This document shows positions 56,111-63,836 of a stretch of 64,000 nt of DNA, piece by piece. The stretch comes from Gallionella sp. GTDB taxonomy: Bacteria > Pseudomonadota > Gammaproteobacteria > Burkholderiales > Gallionellaceae. The DNA lies in the NCBI GenBank assembly GCA_028687575.1, contig JAQTZW010000014.1, positions 1 through 64,000 of the forward strand. The letters are read 5' to 3'. The notes beneath the pieces are model-generated. The model did no database searches. It was given only the letters and a program-made list of their open reading frames with translations, and was not told where the DNA came from. A program made the translations under genes and the position numbers. How positions within the stretch are numbered: the first letter of the stretch is position 1; every line of letters begins with the position of its first letter.

Positions 56111-56848
56111 TTATTGCACTGTCTTGAGTTGTGAAGTTAGTTGTAGCATGGACACGCCGTCATGCCGTAACCTGCGGATGTATCCAAGATGCTTCGGTGG
56201 CTTGGGCGCATCTGAAATGCATGCACGCTTCACTTCTGCTTTATACAGCGCCGCAAGTTTCCCGATCTGACTGCGAATCTCACCAAATCCCGGATAAGTG
56301 TAGAGTTGGCATAACATCGTATGCATGCGGTACGCAGCTCGGCTGCGGACGGTGGCGATGATGGCCTCCCGCCAGTCGTGATACGTTTCCGCCGTCATGC
56401 GCCATGTCAGCCGTGTCGGCTTGGGCGGATGCGTGCGGCTCTTGACCGGAAACCGCTTGTTCTCCTTGCGTGGTAAAAGAACGAGTTCAAATCCATCCAA
56501 TGCAATTCGTCCTGACCGACCTAAAGCAAACTGCAATTTCTCGTTGGCGTGGGCAGGATGCTCGCCCTTTTGGGGCGGTGTCACCATCAACCACCAATAG
56601 ATGATTCCATCGTGCAGCCATAGGATGAATTCGGCATTGCCGAGCTTCGCTGCCTTGCGCCGGGCACGAACATTCCTGCTTGAAAACGGCTGATACAGTA
56701 AATCGAATTTACGAACGAGCCGTTGAAGGCGGTCAACGCCAACCGAGCCAGACGTATAGTGGCTATAGCCATGATTTACCGCATCAGACAGTCGTTGCAT
56801 GGCCACGGATTTCTTTGTCAGGATGGTCGGATTTGCTGGCTTGGACAT
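56111..56848 (-). CDS. hypothetical protein of integrated element
   Basis: I do not recognise this family. From the ATG at 56848 (GGAG about 11 bases upstream) the product is 245 residues, basic (many Arg/Lys), with no membrane segment. Readable segments are MSKPANPTILTKKSVAMQRL, ILWLHDGIIYWWLMVTPPQK and YHDWREAIIATVRSRAAYRM. The many charged and aromatic residues suggest a nucleic-acid-binding or replication-type role, but nothing proves it. The frame is open back to 56995, which would overlap the divergent gene. Coupled to alpA downstream, it looks like an element-borne gene. Confidence 0.6.
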   Translation of the reverse strand: MSKPANPTILTKKSVAMQRLSDAVNHGYSHYTSGSVGVDRLQRLVRKFDLLYQPFSSRNVRARRKAAKLGNAEFILWLHDGIIYWWLMVTPPQKGEHPAHANEKLQFALGRSGRIALDGFELVLLPRKENKRFPVKSRTHPPKPTRLTWRMTAETYHDWREAIIATVRSRAAYRMHTMLCQLYTYPGFGEIRSQIGKLAALYKAEVKRACISDAPKPPKHLGYIRRLRHDGVSMLQLTSQLKTVQ

Positions 56849-56962
56849 GGATATCTGCACTCCGCTTGAAAACGTGATGAATAGCAGATTAGTCGTTGCA
56901 TCAAATTGCCTATCTCCCAAAACCGGGACAGAAATCTGTCCCAGAAGAGGTACCATGGGGAC

Positions 56963-57553
56963 ATGGATATCAATACGCAAATTCTTACGCAGCAACTGAT
57001 GTGGGAAATCAAGGAGGCGAGCAGCCAGTCCCTCAGTGAGTTGTCGTCAGCCTTGAGTCGGCATGTCGACATCCCCGACAAGGTGCTCAGCCATTACCTG
57101 AACGGCAATAAATCATGTGGGCTATCCAGGCTGTACGTGCTGGCGAGGGCAGCGGATGAGATGGGCTGGACGGGCCCGACCATCGCTTTGGTCAACCACT
57201 TGTGCAAGGTATTGCCGCCACAAGATGCATCCGAAAGTCGTGCAGAAATGCGCAAGGTCAGGAAGCAGATGGCGCGTGATCAGACAACGGCCATCGCCAA
57301 CCTGCAAAAGGCCGTTTCTAACCTCGTCGAGGAAGGCTGGAGCGATACCGAGATTGTTACCCTTACGAAGCTGCTGACGGAAAAGCTGATTCCGCCACAC
57401 AAGCGGGAAGAGGGCGGGCTCGTCCAGTTGGCCGGTCTGCATGAGTTGGTTGGGTTGGACGCCTCGGGCGTTGCGCCCATTGCATGGAGCGCATGGCAGG
57501 TGAGAGGCATCGATGTGGATGCACCAGAGCCAGACGGCTGGACGCCGGAATAG
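56963..57553 (+). CDS. hypothetical protein, possible HTH N-terminus
   Basis: 196-residue product, unrecognised. The N-terminal 75 residues (SLSELSSALSRHVDIPDKVL; SHYLNGNKSCGLSRLYVLAR) look like a Cro/CI-type HTH fold, and the middle is helical and charged (about 90-135). The C-terminus is Asp/Pro/Trp-containing (GIDVDAPEPDGWTPE). The ATG at 56963 is preferred; an upstream GTG/ATG frame from 56906 overlaps the divergent gene. A strong inverted repeat (12-bp stem, TTGC loop) follows the stop but lacks a T-tract. Confidence 0.6.
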   Translation: MDINTQILTQQLMWEIKEASSQSLSELSSALSRHVDIPDKVLSHYLNGNKSCGLSRLYVLARAADEMGWTGPTIALVNHLCKVLPPQDASESRAEMRKVRKQMARDQTTAIANLQKAVSNLVEEGWSDTEIVTLTKLLTEKLIPPHKREEGGLVQLAGLHELVGLDASGVAPIAWSAWQVRGIDVDAPEPDGWTPE

Positions 57554-57559
57554 GAACCT

Positions 57560-58545
57560 CCACCACCTTGCGGTGGCGGAGGTCGGTACTGCATCGCTAC
57601 CGTTGCCGGTAGCGCGGAATCGAGCCTTTCGCCTCGTTCCATCCTGCTGGCGGAATCCCGCCTTATGGTGACATGCGTCACCAGGCCTTGCATCCCGCGC
57701 GATGCGACAGCCATTCGCCTGACGCAGGAACTGGTACTGCGGCCAATCCCTGCCGTTTTCCCGATTAGAGCATCGGTAGTAAGCCTTCCTCGCAAACTGC
57801 GCGATCACCTTGCCATCGGTGCGGCTTCCCGTCCTTGCTGGCACGGTGGGCGGTTCGTTCATCTTCGTCATCCGAGTGCTGGATGCCCCCTCTATCGCCT
57901 TCGTCGTAATGTCCCCAGCCACGGGGACGCAGGTGATGCGCCAACATCACCTGCCCTGCGACGTTCCGCTGCCACGCGGTTTCTTACACACACTTTCGAC
58001 TGCCGCCAGCTTTCGCTCCGTCTCGACATCCGTCAGGTCTGCCAATCCATCATCGCTACTTACCGACTCTCCCTCGCTTGCGCCTACCCGGTTGCCAACC
58101 GGATCACTGGCCGTTAGCGATTCCCACGTTAGTCGTGAGCTACTGCGCAATTGCACGCCGCCGCGTTCCACTTCGTTCCTAGGCTACGCCTACGGTCTTG
58201 CGACCTTTCACCCCCGCGAGATTCCAAAGCCGGTGGGTTACTCGGAACAAGCTTCATCACGCCCTGACTATCCTTGCGGACAGCGGCTTGCCATTGCTCC
58301 AGACAGCGACCTTTTGGTCGCCGTTACACGCTTGAGCTATACATCGACCCCGGGTTTCCCCAGGTGCCGGCATCGCTAGGTTTCCCCTTGATGCCCTGCG
58401 CCATTTCTGACGCCTCAGAAGCCTTCGTGTCTGGCATGCGTCCACCCCTTCCGGTAGTGGCCGCAGTCGGGACTTGCACCCGATTTCACTCCCGACAGGA
58501 ACAACATGCATTTCCTCATGCTGCCCGTGTCCGTGTCGCCCAATC
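57560..58545 (-). ncRNA. probable 5' part of a group II intron ribozyme, truncated
   Basis: No protein frame is credible over this kilobase, yet the minus strand reads as a highly structured RNA. Many stems are closed by GNRA-like or A-rich loops (GGTCGCAAGACC, CTGGGGAAACCCGG, GGTTGGCAACCGG, CGACCAAAAGGTCG). The text GGTGCAAGTCCCGA, and GCCTAGGAACGAAG later, is of the style found in domain I of bacterial group II introns. A possible 5' end is GGGCGAC at 58536-58542, one base off the GUGCGAC-type consensus. No reverse transcriptase and no domain V follow; the element stops at the neighbouring gene. It could instead be another large structured RNA; edges are approximate. Confidence 0.5.
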
Positions 58546-58832
58546 TGCTCAATTTGCTAGATTGGATCGAAGGGAGGAGTTACACCTCCCAGCGTCCGTC
58601 GTAGCCGCGCCAGCCCCACTACGGGCACGCGGCTACAGCAGTCTCACGAATCTGGCGGATTCGTGATGAGCCATCCGGCTCGTGTGTGTCATCACGTCGG
58701 GGTTGGCGCCCCGATGTGATGCAATCGGGTGGCAACCCTTGGCGATGCTGCTATGAACGCGCGGGGTTGTTTTTGTTCACCGATTGGAATCTCTATTTAT
58801 TTGTGCTCTCTGCGAGAGCGATTGCACCTCTG

Positions 58833-58863
58833 AAAAGCCCGTCCAATAAGGACGTGCTTTTAT
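58833..58863. terminator. bidirectional terminator-like hairpin
   Basis: AAAGCCCGTCC (58834-58844) pairs with GGACGTGCTTT (58850-58860) with one mismatch, and T-rich sequence lies on both sides. On the minus strand it can end the small HTH gene at 59045-59254. The surrounding 58546-59044 contains no supported gene. Confidence 0.7.
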
Positions 58864-59044
58864 TGCTGCGCATACCACACAAGAAATTATCTTTCCGCTC
58901 GGTGGTTGAGTCCTTCTTCAGCAACCTGAAGTAAGGATGTATCTGGATGGCAAACCATCGGCAACCGGAAGCGTTCACACAGCGTAATAAAGCCCTCCTA
59001 CTGGTCAAAATTGGACGCTGACAGATTACGCCAGATCGCAATGG

Positions 59045-59254
59045 CTACTTCTCGCTCGGAATGTATTCGAAGAGATCGCTCACGTTGCATTGGAACAAGG
59101 CGCATAGCTTATCTATGGACTCTATATCAACCCTGGTTGCGGTTTCGTTGTAGAGCAATGTGACGGTATTCCTGTGTAGCCCGGTTTCTCGTGCCACATC
59201 AGCAATTTTCATTTTGTGCTCGCCCATCAATCGCGACAAATTGCACTTAATCAT
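59045..59254 (-). CDS. XRE-family HTH regulator
   Basis: 69-residue Cro/CI-type regulator. MIKCNLSRLMGEHKMKIADV, ARETGLHRNTVTLLYNETAT and IESIDKLCALFQCNVSDLFE cover the whole HTH fold; the C-terminus is EYIPSEK. The ATG at 59254 has GGTGG just upstream and matches the usual start of this family; an ATG at 59266 is the alternative. It is divergent from the HTH gene at 59425 across a palindrome-rich gap, suggesting self-regulation. Confidence 0.88.
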   Translation of the reverse strand: MIKCNLSRLMGEHKMKIADVARETGLHRNTVTLLYNETATRVDIESIDKLCALFQCNVSDLFEYIPSEK

Positions 59255-59271
59255 GTCGTCCACCATAAATA

Positions 59272-59372
59272 AATTGCATACAGAAAGACAAAATTACTTG
59301 CAAAATGATTTTTGCAGTGTCAAAATGTCATTCAGGATGATAAATAGATGCATTCAATGACGATATGCAATT
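59272..59372. promoter_or_regulatory. divergent operator region with inverted repeats
   Basis: Within the AT-rich gap between two HTH genes, AATTGCATA (59272-59280) is repeated inverted as TATGCAATT (59364-59372), 83 bases apart. Between them TGCAAAA (59299-59305) and TTTTGCA (59310-59316) form a perfect 7-bp palindrome with a TGAT centre. The shared TTGCA core suggests binding sites for one or both regulators. Promoter boxes cannot be fixed with confidence. Confidence 0.55.
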
Positions 59373-59424
59373 CTATATGAGCGTCCATTATGGCATTTAA
59401 TCAACTTTTACAAAAAGGTGTCAC

Positions 59425-59733
59425 ATGAAGCAGCAGATAAAGAAATCTCAGAAACTGATCAATCTAATCCGCAGCGAGGTCGCCAATCGCGGAGAGTCAT
59501 TGGTGGACCTGGCCAAATATCTGGACATCAGCTACATCCACATGACCTCACTGACCGGAGGTGCGCGGGACTGGGCGGGGCTCAAGCAGCACAAACAGCG
59601 CCGTCTGGCCGCATATCTGGGTATATCGCTGGTCGAGTTGTATCGCCTGTCCGGGATATTGCTGGAAAACGATTTCTATCCAGCCGCCTTTCAGCTCAAT
59701 CGCGCAGGCAACATGCAGTTTCTGCCTGCCTGA
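59425..59733 (+). CDS. small HTH-domain protein
   Basis: 102 residues, basic, with a probable XRE-like HTH: LIRSEVANRGESLVDLAKYL, DISYIHMTSLTGGARDWAGL and RRLAAYLGISLVELYRLSGI. AAGGTG lies before the ATG. The family is not recognised beyond the fold. It sits 24 bases upstream of the nuclease-like gene, so the two probably share a transcript, with this protein as regulator. Confidence 0.65.
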   Translation: MKQQIKKSQKLINLIRSEVANRGESLVDLAKYLDISYIHMTSLTGGARDWAGLKQHKQRRLAAYLGISLVELYRLSGILLENDFYPAAFQLNRAGNMQFLPA

Positions 59734-59757
59734 ACCTTCAAATTTAGAGGAAGCGAT

Positions 59758-60654
59758 ATGCCGATATTCAAGACCGTGAACGGCAAGCTGGTGATGCTCA
59801 ATCCTTCATCCATCAACAAGGAAAGACATGTGCAAAAGCTGGTGCAGGAAAACATGCCCGAATTGATGGATATGCACTGCGTTGCCTCGGAATATAAAAC
59901 CACCATGGGCAGGCGAATTGACACCTTGGCACTGGATAACAATGGTTGTCCTGTCATTGTCGAATACAAACGCAACAAAAACGACAACATCATCAATCAG
60001 TCCCTATCATATTTGAAATGGCTCAAGGTACAGAAACAGGAGTTCTTCGAGATGCTGATCCGCAACCGGTTGGATTCTCAAGTGCTTGAAGGTATAAACT
60101 TGGACTGGGCGCACCCCAGAGTGGTGTGTATTGCGGAATCGTTCAGCAAGTTCGATCTTGATACCGTGGAAGTCGTGCCGCTCAAGATTGATCTCTTCAG
60201 GTATCGCCATTACGAAGATGGCCTGTTCTCACTGGATAGGGTCAACCTCGACGAAAATATCGGCGTAGCCTTCGACGTGCAGTACATGGAGCAGGAAGGG
60301 CGCACGGCCGTCATCAATTCGATGAAGGTCAGGACGGATGTATCCCCGGTGATCGGCAATCTCTTTGACCAGTTGCGCGACCGCGTGCTGGAGATGGATG
60401 AAGACATCCTGGAGAAGCCCGGGAAAAGGACTGTGGCCTATCGGCTGGGCAAGAACTTCGCCCAGATTCTGATTCGCCGCGACAGGTTGGTGATAGACCT
60501 GCGTCCGGTTGATTACGAAGATCCGCGTGGTATGGTTGAGCGGATAGCGCAAGACTATACGCTTTCGCTGAATCGGCGCGTGACGCTGGCCGATCCGGCT
60601 GCCCTCGATTACGTCTGCGGCCTGATCGAGCAGTCGTACAAGAATGTGCTCTAA
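59758..60654 (+). CDS. DUF91/NucS-like PD-(D/E)XK nuclease with DUF5655-type C-terminus
   Basis: 298-residue predicted endonuclease-like protein. The N-terminal domain has a PD-(D/E)XK core, Asp55 in RRIDTLALDNNG and Glu69-x-Lys71 in PVIVEYKRNK, followed by QSLSYLKWL, as in NucS/DUF91 proteins. The C-terminal part (about 195-298; LFDQLRDRVLEMDEDILEKP, LVIDLRPVDYEDPRG) resembles the DUF5655 domain. AGAGGAAG lies before the ATG. With the preceding HTH gene it forms a small regulator-nuclease unit in an integrated region; a role in defence or stability is inference. Confidence 0.78.
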   Translation: MPIFKTVNGKLVMLNPSSINKERHVQKLVQENMPELMDMHCVASEYKTTMGRRIDTLALDNNGCPVIVEYKRNKNDNIINQSLSYLKWLKVQKQEFFEMLIRNRLDSQVLEGINLDWAHPRVVCIAESFSKFDLDTVEVVPLKIDLFRYRHYEDGLFSLDRVNLDENIGVAFDVQYMEQEGRTAVINSMKVRTDVSPVIGNLFDQLRDRVLEMDEDILEKPGKRTVAYRLGKNFAQILIRRDRLVIDLRPVDYEDPRGMVERIAQDYTLSLNRRVTLADPAALDYVCGLIEQSYKNVL

Positions 60655-60885
60655 AGGCGCTGCCCGTTGCGGAAAATCTGCTGAATCGGGAGGTGGCGGG
60701 GACGGCCCCGGCAACGCCTGGGGGCCGGACAGCGCCTACATCCTGTCTGATCAAGGCAGGCATACCGGGCGGGCATCAAGGGCTTGCTCAACGGCGAACT
60801 GGTCGGTTACGCCATGAACGAGCAGATGAGCCCGTTGCTAATCGCGCGATCATCGAGAACCAATTTAACCTTTATGGAGGCTGCA

Positions 60886-61323
60886 ATGACAAGGGACTTG
60901 AAGATAATGGCTGGCCTGGTAGTGACGATACTGGTGCTCCTGATCGGGCTGCTAGTCCGGCAGGGGGCCGACGAATATCCCGCCAGCCTGTTGATCCTCA
61001 CCCGTGATGGATGCGCCTATGCGCAGTCAATCGGCATCAAGACCGAGCAGAACAAGGGGCAGTGCGTGACAGTGGCCCGTTACCGCCCCTATGTGTTCGG
61101 CGACGGTGGCGTGGTGCATCTGGAAGGCAACCAAAAGATCGTCGTCACAAACAGCATGCTGCTGGCCTACCGCAAGTCGGATGTAGAACTTCCGCTGACA
61201 CCCGATCAGCAATCTGTCCTGCGCTGGTTCCGGGCCTGGCAGGCTTTGGCGCTGATGTTAGGGACCGCCACGATAATCTATTGGCTCGGCCCATGGGGCA
61301 GGAGCAAGGGCAAATCCAAGTAA
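60886..61323 (+). CDS. small membrane protein of unknown function
   Basis: 145 residues from an ATG with GGAGG seven bases upstream; the longer frame from 60784 is less likely. There are two predicted membrane helices, near the N-terminus (IMAGLVVTILVLLIGLLV) and the C-terminus (ALALMLGTATIIYWL). Between them lies an exported-looking domain containing two Cys and GDGGVVHLEGNQKIVVTNSM. The tail is basic. Family not recognised. The preceding 230 bases hold no gene I can support. Confidence 0.6.
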   Translation: MTRDLKIMAGLVVTILVLLIGLLVRQGADEYPASLLILTRDGCAYAQSIGIKTEQNKGQCVTVARYRPYVFGDGGVVHLEGNQKIVVTNSMLLAYRKSDVELPLTPDQQSVLRWFRAWQALALMLGTATIIYWLGPWGRSKGKSK

Positions 61324-61373
61324 CCGAAGTCAACGGCGGAAATTCCAGCCGGAATCAAATGGCATGATGCGAG

Positions 61374-61664
61374 GTGAGTGGGAGCAAGGTTGAATCTGCG
61401 GGTGAAAAACTACTGCGACATCTGGATTTTGAACGGCGACGGCTTTACCAAACGCGGCATGCCGCCGCGACACTCTGGCTGGCATCTGGAGAAAGTCCGC
61501 AGTGGATTGTTCGGCAGTTGGGTCATACCGCGACCGAAATGCTGTTCCGCGTGTACTCGCGCTACGTACCCAACCTGACACGCCGGGATGGCAGCGCATT
61601 CGAACGTCTGCTGCTGCAAAGCGGTACGACACAATCCTCTGCAGCCCAAATCAACGAGGTGTGA
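61374..61664 (+). pseudogene. truncated tyrosine recombinase (integrase C-terminus)
   Basis: Only the last ~90 residues of a phage-type integrase remain. RRLYQTRHAAATLWLASGES has the catalytic Arg-His box (with Tyr replacing the usual first His), IVRQLGHTATEMLFRVYSRY has the second His and the nucleophile Tyr, and PNLTRRDGSAFERLLLQSG follows. The N-terminal DNA-binding and first catalytic Arg regions are missing, and the frame starts at an arbitrary GTG. Presumably the remnant of the enzyme of an earlier element; it is 6 kb from the tRNA-Pro site. Confidence 0.8.
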
Positions 61665-61665
61665 T

Positions 61666-61830
61666 ATGAATAATCCATCTGAACAATTCATGCATGATGC
61701 TGGCCGAGGCGTATCCATTTCCCCGCTAAGTGAGCGAGCCACACCAAACAACATGTCGAGCATACCGACAATATTTCGACTGACCTCCATCAATCACACG
61801 CAAATCGATAAACGATGGCCACGCCAATAA
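61666..61830 (+). CDS. possible 54-residue ORF
   Basis: An ATG one base after the integrase stop, with GAGGTG a few bases upstream, opens a 54-residue frame (MNNPSEQFMHDAGRGVSISP onward). No motif is recognised. It may be a real small gene of the old element or chance. Confidence 0.25.
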   Translation: MNNPSEQFMHDAGRGVSISPLSERATPNNMSSIPTIFRLTSINHTQIDKRWPRQ

Positions 61831-62327
61831 TGAGCCAGTCACCATGCCACTTGAAATACTCGAAACGGCAAAAATTGTAAGCCGCTTATAAGGCGAATTT
61901 GTCGAGTTTTCGGGCGACCGTCGCGGTAGCTTTGAATCGCAATTCAGGCCAAGACATCAAACCCGCTGAACGGGTTTTGACGACAAAATTCTGTCGTCGT
62001 ATGCACGCCGAATGACAATGCGTAAAACCCACAGCCATCGCGAAGAAATACATGGCTCGGAAGTATCGCTCAGTCTGTTCTCACCTCCATCACAGCAGTG
62101 GATAAATACCTGACTCATTCATAATGCGTGATTTTCCGAGATTGCCAAGAAAGTTTCTGTTTTTCTCAGAACTTGGTAGGCTGTGATTGTTTCATGCCGG
62201 CCTGGATTTATCGGCCAATAGAGGTTGGTGCCGAACGATTGCCGAGACACAGCGCTTCTATGTGACATAATTTGTCGCAAACTGGTAGATGATGTCGTTA
62301 ATCCATTCCTTCATCCGGTCCATCATC
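61831..62327. other. gene-free gap with tandem hairpins
   Basis: About 500 bases without a credible gene. Two hairpins lie side by side: AAACCCG/CGGGTTT (61959-61965 and 61971-61977, then T) and GACGACA/TGTCGTC (61979-61985 and 61992-61998). The first looks like a terminator. The rest shows no repeat, tRNA or promoter that I can define; it must contain the promoter of the DUF2779 gene. Confidence 0.55.
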
Positions 62328-63830
62328 ATGCGCAATCTCTCCAAATCCAAACTCATCGCCTACCGCCAGTGCCCCAAGCGGCTATGGCTGGAACTCCACC
62401 GTCCCGAACTGCGCGAGGATTCTGCCGCGACGCAGGCGAGTTTCGCGGTCGGCAATACGGTGGGCGACATCGCCCGCCAGCTCTATGATCCGCTGGACAA
62501 GGGGGTGTTGCTGGATGCGCAGCGCGACGGCTTCGATGCGACCTTCCAGCGCAGCCAGGCGTTGCTGGCCTCAGACCAGCCGATTTTCGAAGCGGGCTAT
62601 GCCATCGAGGGCGCATTGGCTTTCGCCGACGTGATGATGCCGGGCGAAGTATCGGGCAAGCGTGTCTGGCACATGGTCGAGGTCAAATCCTCCACCGGCG
62701 TGAAGGACTACCACCGCGACGACACTGCCATTCAGGCCTACATCGCCCGGCAGGCCGGCGTGCCGCTGGCTTCCATCGCACTGGCGCACATAGACAACAG
62801 TTTCGTCTACCCGGGATGCGGCGACTATCGCGGGTTGCTCAAGGAGCAAGACCTGACCGAAGAAGCCTTCGCCCGCGAAGCCGAGGTGCGCGAGTGGATC
62901 GCCGCCGCACAGGCGGTGGCCGAGTTGCCCGCAGCACCTGAAATCGTAACCGGCGACCAGTGCGGTTCGCCGTTCGCTTGCGGCTTCTTTGACCATTGCG
63001 CCGCACAGGAACCGCAGGCCGAGCAACCGGTGTACTGGCTGCCGCGCATCCAGACATCCACCTTGCGCGAATATATCGCTGCCCATCCCGCACTGGAGTT
63101 GCGCGACACCCCGGACGAATTGCTCAACGACATTCAGCGGCGGGTGAAGGCATGCACACTCACCGATTCTGTGTACTTCGATGCCGAACGTGCCGCCGCC
63201 GCACTGGCCGGATATACCTTGCCTGCGTATTTCTTGGACTTCGAGAGCATCCAGTTCGCCGTGCCACAGTGGGTCGGCACGCGCCCCTATCAGCAGATTT
63301 GCTTTCAGTTCAGCCTGCACATCCTGGACGATAGCGGCAAACTGGATTCGCAAGCCTTTCTCGATCTTTCCGGCGACGATCCCTCCCGCGCTTTCACCGT
63401 AGCCTTGATCACCGCCTGTGGCGACAACGGCCCGATCTATGTGTACAACGCCGGCTTCGAGGGCGCGCGCATCGGAGAACTGGCCGAACGCTTCCCCGAA
63501 TTCTCGGCCAGTTTGCAGGCCATCAAGCAACGACTGGTTGACCTGCTGCCCATCACCCGCGCCCACTACTACCACCCCAGCCAGCACGGTAGCTGGAGCA
63601 TCAAGGCCGTGCTGCCCGCCGTCGCGCCCGACCTGAGCTACGCAGCGCTGGAAGGTGTGCAAGACGGCGGCATGGCGATGGATGCTTATCTCGAAGCGAT
63701 CCACCCCGACACCTCGTTCGAGCGCCGGGCCGAGATCGAGCAACAATTGCTTGCTTATTGCGGACTGGATACCTTTGCAATGGTGCGGCTGTGGGAGTTC
63801 TTAGCTGGCCGCCACGATTTGAAACTGTGA
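62328..63830 (+). CDS. DUF2779 protein: Cas4-like Fe-S nuclease fused to DEDD exonuclease
   Basis: 500 residues from ATG 62328 (an ATG at 62289 is possible; neither has a clear ribosome binding site). The N-terminal half looks Cas4/AddB-like: Cys15 in YRQCPKRLWLE, then Asp101, Glu118-x-Lys120 in HMVEVKSST, then Cys212, Cys218 and Cys224 in CGSPFACGFFDHC. Together these give a PD-(D/E)XK active site with four Cys for an iron-sulfur cluster. The C-terminal half looks like an RNase H-fold 3'-5' exonuclease: Asp304-Phe-Glu306 in YFLDFESIQF, YNAGFEGARIGELAERFPEF, and Asp481 in YCGLDTFAMV. The gene is six bases from a WYL-type regulator. Substrate unknown. Confidence 0.82.
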   Translation: MRNLSKSKLIAYRQCPKRLWLELHRPELREDSAATQASFAVGNTVGDIARQLYDPLDKGVLLDAQRDGFDATFQRSQALLASDQPIFEAGYAIEGALAFADVMMPGEVSGKRVWHMVEVKSSTGVKDYHRDDTAIQAYIARQAGVPLASIALAHIDNSFVYPGCGDYRGLLKEQDLTEEAFAREAEVREWIAAAQAVAELPAAPEIVTGDQCGSPFACGFFDHCAAQEPQAEQPVYWLPRIQTSTLREYIAAHPALELRDTPDELLNDIQRRVKACTLTDSVYFDAERAAAALAGYTLPAYFLDFESIQFAVPQWVGTRPYQQICFQFSLHILDDSGKLDSQAFLDLSGDDPSRAFTVALITACGDNGPIYVYNAGFEGARIGELAERFPEFSASLQAIKQRLVDLLPITRAHYYHPSQHGSWSIKAVLPAVAPDLSYAALEGVQDGGMAMDAYLEAIHPDTSFERRAEIEQQLLAYCGLDTFAMVRLWEFLAGRHDLKL

Positions 63831-63836
63831 GGACAT

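Noticed and set aside
57122..58379. Several long overlapping frames on both strands (for example 57810-58379 plus, 57122-57922 minus)
   Set aside because: They overlap each other and a real gene, show no domain, and are explained by GC-rich structured RNA sequence.
58672..58681. GAGCCGGATG on the minus strand, like the start of group II domain V
   Set aside because: It lies upstream rather than downstream of the ribozyme-like segment on that strand, and the complementary 3' strand of domain V is absent.
60784..60885. N-terminal extension of the small membrane protein
   Set aside because: The ATG at 60886 has a perfect ribosome binding site directly before a membrane helix; the upstream residues look like unrelated remnant sequence.
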